Assembly (NCBI GenBank): GCA_015231435.1
Contig: JADGBN010000010.1
Coordinates: 1 to 46,445 of the forward strand
Source: Gammaproteobacteria bacterium
GTDB taxonomy: Bacteria; Pseudomonadota; Gammaproteobacteria; Thiohalomonadales; Thiohalomonadaceae
DNA: 46,445 nucleotides
Reading direction: 5' to 3'
The translations under genes were made by a program, and so were the position numbers. Positions 36,321 through 45,555 of this stretch are shown here, one piece after another. A model generated the notes under the pieces. It had not been told where the DNA came from. It ran no database searches and was given only the letters and a program-made list of their open reading frames with translations. Numbering within the stretch: the stretch's first letter is position 1; every line of letters begins with the position of its first letter.

Positions 36321-37199
36321 ATGAGTCAACATCCCCTGATATTGAACTGTGGCGGACGTCAGCTTAATCTGACGACGCCACAGGTGATGGGGATTATTAA
36401 CGTCACTCCGGACTCCTTCTCCGATGGCGGTCAATATCAGCAACTGGAGAGTGCGCGTCGCCATGCTGCGGCAATGGCAGAAGCGGGCGCCGCAATGATT
36501 GATATTGGTGGCGAATCGACCCGTCCAGGCGCTGCCGCAGTATCACTTCAGGAGGAGCTTGATCGCACCCTACCGGTCATTGAGGCAATACACGCCAGTT
36601 GTGATCTGCCGATCTCCATTGATAGCAGCAAACCTGCCGTGATGCGTGCCGCTGCCCAGGCTGGCGCAGGATTTATCAATGATATTAATGCCCTGCAGGC
36701 TGAGGGTGCCCTGACGACTGCGGCGCAACTGCAACTACCCGTCTGTCTGATGCACAAACAAGGGACGCCGCACACCATGCAGCAGGGCCCTCACTATGAC
36801 AATGTCGTTAGCGAAGTGCAGCAGTTTCTCGCTGCGCGTCTGCAAGCCGCCCTAGATGCAGGCCTTTTGCGGCAACAAATACTCCTTGACCCCGGCTTTG
36901 GCTTTGGCAAAAGCGTTAAACACAACCTCACCCTAATGCAGCAGCTGGCTACCTTAAATGAGTTAGGTCAGCCGCTACTCATCGGCATTTCGCGTAAATC
37001 GATGCTTGGCGCGGTTCTTGACCGCCCCGTCAACGAACGTCTCTACGGCGCCATCACCCTAACCACCTGGGCGCTACTGCAGGGCGCAAAGCTCATTCGC
37101 AGCCATGATGTGGCCGCTACGGTTGATTGTCTAAAAATGCTGCGCGCCCTGCAAGAGAACCGCTGCGACACGGTCATCGCAACCACCCCATCATCGTAA
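36321..37199 (+). CDS. folP: Dihydropteroate synthase
   Basis: Joins p-aminobenzoate to the folK product to make dihydropteroate, the target of sulfonamides. It has the family signature IINVTPDSFSDGG near residue 28, then IDIGGESTRPGA, ISIDSSKPAVM, and LDPGFGFGKSVKHN with the later GISRKSMLG. Length is 292 residues, slightly longer than E. coli. The stop codon TAA (37197-37199) belongs to the GTAAC terminus of the MITE inserted at 37196, and the last coding bases are part of its target duplication, so the C-terminus has been altered by the insertion. Confidence 0.93.
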   Translation: MSQHPLILNCGGRQLNLTTPQVMGIINVTPDSFSDGGQYQQLESARRHAAAMAEAGAAMIDIGGESTRPGAAAVSLQEELDRTLPVIEAIHASCDLPISIDSSKPAVMRAAAQAGAGFINDINALQAEGALTTAAQLQLPVCLMHKQGTPHTMQQGPHYDNVVSEVQQFLAARLQAALDAGLLRQQILLDPGFGFGKSVKHNLTLMQQLATLNELGQPLLIGISRKSMLGAVLDRPVNERLYGAITLTTWALLQGAKLIRSHDVAATVDCLKMLRALQENRCDTVIATTPSS

Positions 37200-37286
37200 C
37201 CATTCAGACGCCCTGCTTTTTTACCCTCACCCCAACCCTCTCCCGAGGGGAGAGGGGGCAAAAGTGGTGGGGTTCTGAACGGTTAC
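37196..37286 (+). mobile_element. IS66-like MITE, copy 2, with 8-bp target duplication
   Basis: A 91-bp copy of the element at 6235, with a few differences (GTAACCATTCAG on the left; GGGGTTCTGAACGGTTAC on the right). It is flanked by CCATCATC on both sides (37188-37195 and 37287-37294), a perfect target-site duplication. The left terminus gives folP its stop codon. The element separates folP from glmM, whose start follows 33 bp later. Confidence 0.9.
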
Positions 37287-37319
37287 CCATCATCCACCTA
37301 ACAACAAAGAGTTATTCCC

Positions 37320-38660
37320 ATGGAGCGAAAATATTTTGGTACTGACGGCATTCGCGGTCAGGTGGGCGAGTTTCCAATTCTTCCTGACTTCGTTCTCAAG
37401 CTAGGCTGGGCCGCCGGTAAGGTACTCTCCAGTGGCCGAGGCGGTAAGGTGCTAATCGGTAAAGATACCCGCATCTCCGGCTATATGTTTGAATCAGCCC
37501 TTGAGGCGGGACTCTCTGCGGCGGGAAAAGATACCCTGCTGCTGGGGCCGATGCCAACTCCGGCGATTGCCTACCTCACCCGTACCCTGCGCGCTGATGC
37601 CGGCATTGTCATTAGTGCCTCCCACAACCCCTATGAAGATAACGGTATTAAGTTCTTCTCCGCCGACGGTTTGAAACTCCCCGATGCCGTTGAACTAGAG
37701 ATTGAGGCAACGCTTGAGCTGCCGATGACCATGGTGCCCTCACGTCACCTTGGTAAGGCAACGCGGGTAAAGGATGCTGCTGGACGTTATGTTGAGTTTT
37801 GTAAAAGTACCTTCCCCAGAGGAATGGATCTGAAGGGCGTTAAAATTGTCGTTGACTGCGCCAATGGTGCCACCTATCAGGTTGCGATTGATGTCTTTAG
37901 CGAACTGGGTGCCGAAGTCATTGCCATCGGCAATCAACCCAACGGGCTAAACATTAACGTCAACTGCGGTTCAACCCATCCCGAGGCGTTGCAACAGCGG
38001 GTACTGAAGGAACAGGCCGACCTCGGCATCGCCCTGGATGGCGATGGTGACCGTCTGATTATGGTCGATCACCAGGGCAATTTGGTAGATGGCGATGAAA
38101 TTCTCTATATTATCGCCAACTATCAGCATTCACAGAGCCGCATTGCAGGCGTCGTCGGCACCCTAATGAGTAATCTTGGACTGGAGCAGGCGCTGGCGCG
38201 TCAGGGGATTGCCCTCTATCGTGCCAATGTGGGTGATCGCTATGTCATCGCCGCGATGCTTGAACGTAACTGGCTGCTGGGCGGAGAGTCCTCTGGCCAT
38301 ATTATTGCACTTAACCATATCACCACCGGCGATGGCATTATTGCCGCCCTGCAGGTTCTTGCAGCGATGATTAGCAGTGGCAACTCCCTGCAAACACTTC
38401 GCAGCGGCATGGAGAAGCTGCCGCAGGTAATGATTAATGTCGCGATTTCTGGCGCTCGGCAGATGAGCCAACACCCCGAGTTACAACAGGCGGTCACTCA
38501 TGAAGAGGGGCGACTGCAGCAGCGCGGCCGGATACTGCTGCGCCCCTCTGGAACCGAACCGCTGCTGCGGGTGATGGTCGAGGGGGAGGATGCCGCCGAG
38601 ATTCACGCCACCGCAGAACGGCTGGCTGAATTAGTACGGCTGCTGGGCAAGCCGCTTTAA
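37320..38660 (+). CDS. glmM: Phosphoglucosamine mutase
   Basis: Converts glucosamine-6-phosphate to glucosamine-1-phosphate for UDP-GlcNAc, peptidoglycan and LPS synthesis. The N-terminus [16 protein letters not shown] is typical, the phosphoserine is Ser101 in [16 protein letters not shown], the metal loop is DGDGDRL near residue 240, and the sugar-phosphate loop is [15 protein letters not shown] near 407. Length is 446 residues, the E. coli size. The MITE insertion upstream leaves an AAAGAG-like ribosome site. The last 4 bp overlap the methyltransferase gene on the other strand. Confidence 0.95.
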   Translation: MERKYFGTDGIRGQVGEFPILPDFVLKLGWAAGKVLSSGRGGKVLIGKDTRISGYMFESALEAGLSAAGKDTLLLGPMPTPAIAYLTRTLRADAGIVISASHNPYEDNGIKFFSADGLKLPDAVELEIEATLELPMTMVPSRHLGKATRVKDAAGRYVEFCKSTFPRGMDLKGVKIVVDCANGATYQVAIDVFSELGAEVIAIGNQPNGLNINVNCGSTHPEALQQRVLKEQADLGIALDGDGDRLIMVDHQGNLVDGDEILYIIANYQHSQSRIAGVVGTLMSNLGLEQALARQGIALYRANVGDRYVIAAMLERNWLLGGESSGHIIALNHITTGDGIIAALQVLAAMISSGNSLQTLRSGMEKLPQVMINVAISGARQMSQHPELQQAVTHEEGRLQQRGRILLRPSGTEPLLRVMVEGEDAAEIHATAERLAELVRLLGKPL

Positions 38661-39151
38661 CGCCTGCTAATAAAAAACCACTGCGGCGACGGGCGGTCAC
38701 GGGTGAGCGGTTGCTGGTGCAGAAAATTATAGGGGCGCGGTAACTGCCGACACCAAGCATGAACTGCGTCACACTCCTCATCCCCGCCCGGGTGTCCCGG
38801 ATAGGCGATAATGGAGATAACCCCGTTGGCTGCCAGCAGCTGCAAACTTTGGTTTAAGGCGCGAAGGGTGGTAGCGACTCGGGTAATGAGCGCTTTATCA
38901 CCGCCAGGAAGATAACCCAAATTAAAGACCACTGCAGCAACCTGCCGCAGATGGTGCGGTGCCACAACACGCAAAAGTTCGCTATGACATTGCTGCACCA
39001 ACGTCACCCGATCGGCAAAGGGCAGCAGGCGCTGGCGACTGCTGGCAATCGCCTGCGGACTAATATCAAAGCCGTAGAGGTGGCCGTGAGGGGCAATGGC
39101 CGATGCGAGAAAATACGCATCGTGACCATTGCCAAGGGTAGCATCAACCAC
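38657..39151 (-). CDS. MnmM/YtqB-like SAM methyltransferase, N-terminus without a start codon
   Basis: A class I SAM-dependent methyltransferase of the YtqB/MnmM family; MnmM methylates a tRNA wobble uridine derivative in some bacteria. The SAM motif is [16 protein letters not shown], followed by [10 protein letters not shown] and [15 protein letters not shown]. From GTG 39151 it has 164 residues and begins inside the SAM motif. Conserved codons continue upstream (IPLTQQAQQQLALYLRPGG), but no ATG, GTG or TTG appears before an in-frame TAA; an ATA is at the expected start position. So the gene may use a rare start, or its start codon has mutated. It is last in the pilus-gene run. Confidence 0.7.
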   Translation of the reverse strand: MVDATLGNGHDAYFLASAIAPHGHLYGFDISPQAIASSRQRLLPFADRVTLVQQCHSELLRVVAPHHLRQVAAVVFNLGYLPGGDKALITRVATTLRALNQSLQLLAANGVISIIAYPGHPGGDEECDAVHAWCRQLPRPYNFLHQQPLTRDRPSPQWFFISRR

Positions 39152-39224
39152 AACCCCACCTGGGCGCAGATACAGCGCCAGCTGTTGTTGTGCCTGTTGG
39201 GTAAGCGGTATCGTAGATTAGATA

Positions 39225-39626
39225 CTAAGTGCCCGCTTTAATCGCGGTAAAGGTGGCAGTAATGGTAGCATCCGTTGATTTTTTCACAGTGCAAGTCGCA
39301 TCCTGTCCATTCGAACCAGTGATTGCCGCTGCGGTAATCGTATAGTTATCCATTCCCGTTACCAAACCGGCGACATCATCGCAATTATCGACCGCCGCAC
39401 AAACCCCTGTCGTTACCGTATGCCCCTTCACCGCGCAACCAGAGAAGTTAATCGATGCCGCTGAACCCAGGGCACCGGCAATCCCCTTCACCGCAGCCGC
39501 ATCGGCATCGCTACTTAAATCAACAAACTTGGGCAACGCCGTCGCGGCAAGAATACCGAGAATGACGATGACCATAATTAGCTCAATTAATGTAAAACCA
39601 CCTTGTAATGCTACCTTGTTATGCAC
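39225..39626 (-). CDS. Type IV pilin-like (MshA-like) major pilin
   Basis: A prepilin with a short leader, cut before the phenylalanine in GG-FTLIELIMVIVILGILAA, followed by the classic hydrophobic N-terminal helix and PKFVDLSSDADAAAVKGIAGA. The globular part has four cysteines (GCAVKG, TGVCAAVDNC, ATCTVKK) that could form disulfides. GTG 39626 has AAGGAGAG upstream, giving 133 residues, so I prefer it to the track's 39665. The MshE and MshG genes upstream indicate an MSHA-type pilus. A 101-bp gap separates it from the preceding gene, which could hold its own promoter. Confidence 0.85.
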   Translation of the reverse strand: MHNKVALQGGFTLIELIMVIVILGILAATALPKFVDLSSDADAAAVKGIAGALGSAASINFSGCAVKGHTVTTGVCAAVDNCDDVAGLVTGMDNYTITAAAITGSNGQDATCTVKKSTDATITATFTAIKAGT

Positions 39627-39727
39627 CGCTCTCTCCTTATAATTAATAGGGTTATTTTCAAACAACGATTATCTACCAGATAGACTCCATTTTACAAAAT
39701 TTTTTTACCAGCAACCCCTGCACACTC

Positions 39728-40243
39728 TTAACGATAGTTACCGCGCAGCTCAATCGTCGTAAACTGATCTAAAAGCGGATCATAAAGACCATCCCCATCA
39801 ATATCCTGATAGGCAAAATAGATATAGAAGCGCAGCAGCGGTTCACTGTTAAACAGTGCAGGGAACGCCTCCTCTTCGCCAATACGGTAGATAAGCTCGC
39901 CACGGTCACGATCAAAATACCAGCTGCGTGGCGGAAGATCCGCAAGGGAAGGAGAGCTTAACTCACCCAAATAGGTCGGTGGCAGGTTGGTCATTAAGCT
40001 AAAGGGATTACTGCCGCCGAGTTGATTCAGCGTCTCAATACGACCACTGGCGATACGCGCCATCACCGTTGTTGCCAGCGCACTCTGCATTGAGCCGAAG
40101 CTCCAGCTAACATGACTGCGCTCCGCCTCGATGCGCAGATCCCATATCCGATCAAGCGCGATATAGACAAACAGGGTAAAGAGCAGCGCCAAGAGAATAA
40201 ACTCATGGCTGCGTTTTACCGGTTTGCTGTTCTCCTGTGCCAT
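39728..40243 (-). CDS. Minor pilin-like membrane protein of the MSHA-type cluster
   Basis: A protein of 171 residues with one N-terminal transmembrane helix (about residues 13-32, EFILLALLFTLFVYIALDRIW) after a short basic stretch, and a soluble domain that would face the periplasm. It lacks a clear prepilin cleavage motif, so it is not a standard pilin. I cannot give it a firm name; position suggests an MshF-like or similar accessory role. Its ATG overlaps the mshG stop (TAATG), implying coupled translation. The track's earlier start lies inside mshG. Confidence 0.6.
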   Translation of the reverse strand: MAQENSKPVKRSHEFILLALLFTLFVYIALDRIWDLRIEAERSHVSWSFGSMQSALATTVMARIASGRIETLNQLGGSNPFSLMTNLPPTYLGELSSPSLADLPPRSWYFDRDRGELIYRIGEEEAFPALFNSEPLLRFYIYFAYQDIDGDGLYDPLLDQFTTIELRGNYR

Positions 40244-41472
40244 TATTGCGACGCCATTGAGGTCATCTCCCACATCGGCAAAAAGATACCTAGGGCAAGA
40301 ATGAGCACTAACGCACCGACCGAAACAATGAGAATCGGCTCTATCGCCGAAGTGAGATTTTTAACCTCATAATTGACTTCACGCTCATAAAAGTTGGCAA
40401 CCTCATCGAGCATATCATCCACGGCACCGGTCTCCTCGCCCACCGAGAGCATCTGAATCACCAGTGGCGTAAAGAGTCCGGTGGCGGTGGCGGTACGGGT
40501 GACACTATCGCCACGCTCAATGCCGTTGCGCATCGAGGTGACCTTCGCCTGAACATAACTGTTGTCAACTGCTTGCGAAACCACCGCAAGGGTATGAATT
40601 AGCGGCACCCCGGCGCGGCTCGCCATCGCAAAGGAGCGGGCAAAACGCGACAGTGTCGCGCGCAGAATAATGCTCCCCACCAGTGGCAGGGTGAGCTTTT
40701 TGCCATCCCAACGGTAACGCCCCTCCTCGGTATTAATGTAGTAGCGCACCCAAAAAAAGGCGACGACGATAACCACGACAATATAGTGCCAATAGGCGAC
40801 AAAAAAGTCGGAGGAGGCAATCAGCGCCTGAGTTTGCCAGGGCAGATTCATCTTCATCGAGTTAAAGACCCCAGCAAAGGCGGGAATAACGAAAATATTG
40901 GTAATGCCGATGGCGATCGCAATGGCGATAATGACAAAACTGGGGTAACGCAACGCCGAGGTGATCTGCTCTTTTATCTGGCGCTCCTGTTCAAGATACT
41001 CCGCCAGTTGCAAAAACGACTCATCGAGCTTACCGGTATGCTCCCCCACCTGCACCATACTAATCATTAAATTGGTAAATATATTGCGGTGTTGCGCCAT
41101 ACAGCTGGCAAGATCGCGGCCCGCCTCCAGATCACGGCGAATGGTGCGCAGCACCTTAACCAGATACTCATTTTGCGTTGTCTCCGCCAAACCCACCAAA
41201 CCACGAATGAGCGGCACGCCAGCTTTGCTCAGGGTGTACATCTGGCGACAAAAAAGAATCAGATCATCGAGTGTTGGCGGCGATTGTCGCAGCCTGTCGA
41301 GAAAAGCGGTCAGCGGATTAACCGTCGCTGCGGCTTCCGCAGGTTTAATCTCAATCGGCGTACTGCCACTTTGCAACAGCTGACTCGCCACGGCGTCGAT
41401 CGATTTAGCCTCCATCTCACCATTTATCGCCTCGCCGCTACGGTTGCGGGCGCGATAACTGAAACGGCTCAT
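40243..41472 (-). CDS. mshG: MshG/GspF-family pilus assembly platform protein
   Basis: An inner-membrane platform protein of the type II secretion/type IV pilus family, which couples the ATPase to pilin extraction. The duplicated GspF fold shows two homologous halves: LILFCRQMYTLSKAGVPLIRGL with SMVQVGEHTGKLDESF, and RFARSFAMASRAGVPLIHTL with QMLSVGEETGAVDDML. Three membrane helices are predicted, near residues 172, 225 and 380. Length is 409 residues. Its start overlaps the mshE end by 4 bp. Confidence 0.85.
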   Translation of the reverse strand: MSRFSYRARNRSGEAINGEMEAKSIDAVASQLLQSGSTPIEIKPAEAAATVNPLTAFLDRLRQSPPTLDDLILFCRQMYTLSKAGVPLIRGLVGLAETTQNEYLVKVLRTIRRDLEAGRDLASCMAQHRNIFTNLMISMVQVGEHTGKLDESFLQLAEYLEQERQIKEQITSALRYPSFVIIAIAIAIGITNIFVIPAFAGVFNSMKMNLPWQTQALIASSDFFVAYWHYIVVVIVVAFFWVRYYINTEEGRYRWDGKKLTLPLVGSIILRATLSRFARSFAMASRAGVPLIHTLAVVSQAVDNSYVQAKVTSMRNGIERGDSVTRTATATGLFTPLVIQMLSVGEETGAVDDMLDEVANFYEREVNYEVKNLTSAIEPILIVSVGALVLILALGIFLPMWEMTSMASQ

Positions 41473-43250
41473 GGGATCTCTACCTCATCAAGGGTAAAAT
41501 CGAGCTGCTCCTCGCTGCTCTCGGGAGGTAGCTCAACCACCATATCGGGATCAACCTCCTCACCGGAGATGCGAATCGCCTCCTCAATGGTGGTCAACCC
41601 CTGCATCGCATAGGCAACCGCATTTTTCCCCAATGAGACAAAGTTTTTACTTCTGCGCGCCGCATGGGCAAAGGCGGCGGTATCATCAAGGCGCAGGGCA
41701 TCCCCCATTGCCAGATCAAGTTCAAGCAGTTCAAAAACCCCAATCCGCCCTTTATAGCCGGTGTTGTTACAGCTATGACAGCCACGCCCGCGCTTAAAAC
41801 GGTGCTTCTCCGCCTCGGGGCCGTAAATACCGCGCAGCCAGATCCGCTCATTGAGCGCCAGCTCGACATCAACGTGACAATCGGTGCAGATGCGCCGCAC
41901 CAGCCGCTGCGCAATAATCGCCTCCAGTGAGGTGGCGACCATATAACCTGGAATACCCATATCAATGAGGCGCACGGCGGTGCTAATCGAATCATTCGTA
42001 TGCAGCGTTGAGAGCACCAGGTGACCGGTAATCGCCGCCCGCAGGCCAATCTCTGCCGTCTCCTGATCGCGCATCTCACCAATTAGCACTACATCCGGAT
42101 CTTGACGCAGCGCGGTGCGTAATACGCTGGCAAAGGTGAGACCAATTTGCGCGTGTACCTGCACCTGATTAATACGTGACAGACGGTACTCAACCGGATC
42201 TTCCACCGTAATAATTTTACGGCTGGCGATATTTAGTTCATTCAGCGCCCCGTAGAGGGTGGTTGTTTTACCGCTACCGGTAGGGCCAGTGACCAGCACC
42301 ATGCCGTGCGGCTTATGAATAAAATGGCGAAAACGCTCAAGAATTTTTGCCGGCATGCCGACACGCTCAAGATTGAGGTTGCCACCACTCTGGTCAAGCA
42401 GACGCATCACCACCGACTCGCCATACTGCAGCGGCATGGTCGAGACCCGCACATCGATACTGCGATCTTTCACCCGCACATTAAAGCGCCCATCCTGGGG
42501 CAGCCGCTTTTCCGAGATATTAAGCCCCGACATCAATTTAAGCCGTGACACCAGCGCCGTGCCGATGCGCTTCTCCTTCATCACCTGCTCCTGCAACATG
42601 CCATCAATGCGCTGGCGAATGCGCAGCACATGCTCATCCGGTTCGATATGAATATCCGAGGCTCCCACCTGAACCGCATCATCAAAAATACTCTGCAACA
42701 GCTTAACCACCGGTGCCTCAACATTTTCACTGCTGTTAAGCATCTCGGTGAGGTCAATATCACTAGCGGAAAGCTCCTGATTCAGCTCAACTGCCAGCGA
42801 ACTAATCTGCTCTGTTTTACGATAGCCCCGATCCAGCACCTCAAGCAGATCGTTCTCCCGGACAATCGCCACCTGCAGGGCCATTCTGACGGTTTTACTA
42901 ATCTCGTCGTAGGCAAAAATATCGGTCGGATCCGCCATGCCCACCGTCAGTTCGCCGGCATTCTCGGAGAGCGCCAGCGCCCGATAGCGCCGCGCCATGG
43001 TCTCCGGCAGCTTACGCACAATCTCATCGTTAAACTGAAAGTGCTTTAGATCAATGACCGCAATTTTTAGCTGACTGGCAAGAAAGGCGAGAAGCTCATC
43101 CTCGGTAATGTAATCGAGATCGATCATCGTGCGACCAAGCTTCTTCCCTGACTTCTTCTGTGAAGCCAGCGCCGCCATTAACTGCTTTTCGGTAATATGT
43201 CTATTTTCGACGAGCAGATCGCCAAGACGAATTTTTTGACCAGGCTTCAT
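41469..43250 (-). CDS. mshE: MshE-type pilus assembly ATPase with c-di-GMP-binding N-terminal domain
   Basis: A GspE/PilB-type hexameric ATPase that powers pilus extension. The N-terminal domain (about residues 1-150) is of MshEN type, opening with RLGDLLVENRHITEKQLMAA and a second KLGRTMIDLDYITEDELLAF repeat; in Vibrio MshE this domain binds c-di-GMP. In both repeats the usual glycine after LVxx is replaced, so binding should be tested. Walker A is GPTGSGKTTT, the Asp box is DPDVVLIGEMRD, and the zinc-binding cysteines are CTDC and CHSC. Length is 593 residues. It starts 7 bp after the pyrD stop and overlaps mshG by 4 bp. Confidence 0.88.
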   Translation of the reverse strand: MKPGQKIRLGDLLVENRHITEKQLMAALASQKKSGKKLGRTMIDLDYITEDELLAFLASQLKIAVIDLKHFQFNDEIVRKLPETMARRYRALALSENAGELTVGMADPTDIFAYDEISKTVRMALQVAIVRENDLLEVLDRGYRKTEQISSLAVELNQELSASDIDLTEMLNSSENVEAPVVKLLQSIFDDAVQVGASDIHIEPDEHVLRIRQRIDGMLQEQVMKEKRIGTALVSRLKLMSGLNISEKRLPQDGRFNVRVKDRSIDVRVSTMPLQYGESVVMRLLDQSGGNLNLERVGMPAKILERFRHFIHKPHGMVLVTGPTGSGKTTTLYGALNELNIASRKIITVEDPVEYRLSRINQVQVHAQIGLTFASVLRTALRQDPDVVLIGEMRDQETAEIGLRAAITGHLVLSTLHTNDSISTAVRLIDMGIPGYMVATSLEAIIAQRLVRRICTDCHVDVELALNERIWLRGIYGPEAEKHRFKRGRGCHSCNNTGYKGRIGVFELLELDLAMGDALRLDDTAAFAHAARRSKNFVSLGKNAVAYAMQGLTTIEEAIRISGEEVDPDMVVELPPESSEEQLDFTLDEVEIP

Positions 43251-43256
43251 AATCGG

Positions 43257-44246
43257 CTACTTGGCAACAGGCGGGCAACAAGAAGCGGTAGGAGAGTTCA
43301 GTGTCAGGCTACCGGTCAGTTCACTAATGGATTGCAGCTGATGCCGCTGCAGATAGTCGGCAATTCCCTGATTAATCTTCGGACAGATAAGCGGATCATA
43401 AAATAGCGCCGTACCGACCCCCACCGCCGTCGCCCCGGCAATGAGAAACTCGATGGCATCACTGGCAGAGGTTACCCCGCCCTGCCCAATAATCGGAATA
43501 AGATGCGGACGGCAGACCTGCTAGACCTGATGCGTTTTTAGCAGCGCCACCGGCTTAATCGCTGGTCCCGACAGCCCCCCCTGATTATTACCGAGCACCG
43601 GAGTACGCTTTTCAATGTCAATTGCCATCCCCATCAGAGTATTAATCACTGCAAACGCATCACTTCCCGCCTCAATGCAGCGGCGCGCATTCGCAGCAAT
43701 ATCGGTCTGATTGGGGGAGAGTTTAGTAATGAGCGGCTTGCGGGTGACCGCCCGCACCGCTGCCACGACCCGTGCCGACATCTCTGGATCATTGCCAAAA
43801 GCCGCGCCGCCCTCCTTCACATTCGGACAGGAGATATTAATCTCCAGCGCATCAATCGGAGAGTTATCAAAAATACGCGCCACCTCAACATACTCCTCGA
43901 GGGTCGAACCCGAGAGGTTGGCAATAAAGCGCGTCTCACTAAAATCAAGCTGCGGCAAGATTTTGTCCACCACATAGCGTGCGCCGGGATTCTGCAGGCC
44001 AATGGCATTTAGCATCCCCTGCGGAGTTTCATAAACACGGTGCGGCGGATTCCCCAAACGCGGCTCCAGCGTCGTCCCCTTCAAGCAGATAGCGCCGACA
44101 TCACGGTTAGAAAACCCCTTAATTCGGGTGTACTCCTCGGCAAAACCGACACAGCCTGAGAGCAGCACCAGAGGTGAGCTTAACGAAATACCACAGAGAT
44201 CTACCGCAAGTGCGGCAACGGCACTCGGCTGAGGTTGCTGATTCAT
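43257..44246 (-). pseudogene. pyrD: Class 1 dihydroorotate dehydrogenase with internal amber codon
   Basis: An FMN enzyme oxidising dihydroorotate to orotate in pyrimidine synthesis. Features of class 1 are LVLLSGCVGFAEEY, NAIGLQNPGARYVV and the active-site ISCPNVKEGG; the 1B subtype with a separate PyrK is possible. The track ends at a TAG (43521-43523), but the same frame continues with QVCRPHLIPIIGQGGV, the conserved FMN-phosphate region SASDAIEFLIAGATAVGVGT, and ends normally at 43257. The full protein would have 329 residues. So one codon, about 70 percent along, has become amber. ATG 44246 has AAGGATC upstream. Adjacent pilus genes follow 7 bp after the true stop. Confidence 0.85.
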
Positions 44247-44342
44247 ATTGATCCTTGCCATCACAGTCAGAACAGGGCTAAATGCTACACTATCTGCACG
44301 ACAATTGAGAGCCACTTTTCTACTTCAGGTTACTATCTTCGT

Positions 44343-44861
44343 ATGTCCGACATCACCCACACATCCGCCGCAGCGACAAAAAGCGCTCCTCCACTGATGC
44401 TGGATGTGGTGCTCTACGAACCGGAGATCCCACCCAACACCGGTAACATTATCCGCCTCTGTGCCAATAGCGGTGCTCGACTGCATCTGATTGAACCCTT
44501 GGGTTTTGCCTTTGACGATAAAAAAATGCGCCGTGCCGGACTCGACTACCACGAATTTGCCTCGGTGCAGTGCCACCCTAATCTTGCCGACTATCTTGCC
44601 AAAATAGCGCCGCCGCGCCTCTTCGCCTTGACCACCCGCGGCGAGCGCCTCTACAGTGACGTGACGTTTAACGAAAATGACGCGCTACTCTTTGGCCCGG
44701 AAACCCGGGGGCTGCCGCTACCGCTGTTACAGAGCCTGCCCCCCTCACACCTGCTGACCCTGCCAATGGTCGCCGGCAGCCGCAGCCTAAATCTTGCCAA
44801 CGCCGTCGCTATCACCGTTTATGAGGCGTGGCGACAGCTGATTTCAACTAATCTCAATTAA
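44343..44861 (+). CDS. trmL: tRNA (cytidine(34)-2'-O)-methyltransferase TrmL
   Basis: A SPOUT-family enzyme that methylates the wobble ribose of certain leucine tRNAs. The family knot motifs are [20 protein letters not shown] at the N-terminus, [10 protein letters not shown] near residue 120 and [18 protein letters not shown] at the end. The first 20 residues (alanine- and threonine-rich) are not conserved. With ATG 44343 it has 172 residues; the track's 44235 start overlaps the pyrD start. It is divergent from pyrD, and a MITE lies 90 bp after the stop. Confidence 0.9.
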   Translation: MSDITHTSAAATKSAPPLMLDVVLYEPEIPPNTGNIIRLCANSGARLHLIEPLGFAFDDKKMRRAGLDYHEFASVQCHPNLADYLAKIAPPRLFALTTRGERLYSDVTFNENDALLFGPETRGLPLPLLQSLPPSHLLTLPMVAGSRSLNLANAVAITVYEAWRQLISTNLN

Positions 44862-44950
44862 TCCCCACTGGCCTCGGAAAATAGGTAGTAGCGTTTGACA
44901 CCCTGCTGTTTTTAGTCGAAGATTAACACAGTGTAGTGGTTCCCCGACAG

Positions 44951-45040
44951 TAACCGTTCAGTCCCCCACCACTTTTGCCCCCTCTCCCCTCGGGAGAGGG
45001 TTGGGGTGAGGGTAAAAAAGCAGGGCGTCTGAACAGTTAC
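44951..45040 (-). mobile_element. IS66-like MITE, copy 3, reversed, with 8-bp target duplication
   Basis: A 90-bp copy in reverse orientation relative to copies 1 and 2, from GTAACCGTTCAG to CTGAACAGTTAC. It is flanked by CCCCGACA (44943-44950) and CCCCGATA (45041-45048), an 8-bp target duplication with one substitution, so it is probably an older insertion. It ends 21 bp before the start of the next gene. The rest of the 200-bp gap holds no clear gene. Confidence 0.85.
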
Positions 45041-45061
45041 CCCCGATAGCGAGGTAAGGCG

Positions 45062-45526
45062 ATGTGGTGGTTTGGACACAAAGAGGCTGATGAAGCTGTA
45101 ACACTCTATCTCGGAGAGCTGAAAATGACGACGGGAGCAGAGACGGTTTTACGCTGCCTTAATCACTATGCCGAGATTACAGAGGTAGAGATCGTCGAAA
45201 AAGCGTATAAAAATGGCGACTATGCCCGTTACGCGCTAATAAAACTCCCCTCCATGAAAAAAGCTAAAAAGTGTATTGCGTTATTGAAAAAAGGTAGTTT
45301 GACAAATAGCATCCAGGAGCCACGCCCCTACCACTTTCGCTGCTACAATAATGAAAACCGCGCACGCGCAGCCGCTTTTGCCGGCAACGAAGTACGTCGT
45401 GGTGACAGACGGCGGCAGGAGATGGTTCAAGAGAGTAATCCCCTTGAGCTAAAGTCAGATGCCGAAATTGATGTTAAGCAGATGAAAACCCGTGCCTATA
45501 GAAACCTCGCCAACAAAGGACTTTAG
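45062..45526 (+). CDS. Uncharacterised protein with RRM-like features
   Basis: A cytoplasmic protein of 154 residues that I cannot name. Residues 12-100 have a strand-helix-strand pattern reminiscent of an RNA recognition motif: LYLGELKMTTGAETVLRCLN (RNP2-like strand and helix), then YARYALIKLPSMKKAKKCIA (RNP1-like). This is an inference from pattern only. The C-terminal third is strongly basic and charged (EVRRGDRRRQ, TRAYRNL), suitable for nucleic acid contact. GAGG lies upstream of ATG 45062. The next gene begins 29 bp later. Confidence 0.55.
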   Translation: MWWFGHKEADEAVTLYLGELKMTTGAETVLRCLNHYAEITEVEIVEKAYKNGDYARYALIKLPSMKKAKKCIALLKKGSLTNSIQEPRPYHFRCYNNENRARAAAFAGNEVRRGDRRRQEMVQESNPLELKSDAEIDVKQMKTRAYRNLANKGL

Positions 45527-45555
45527 AGCCTTTATCTAAGGAGAAGGAGAGATTT

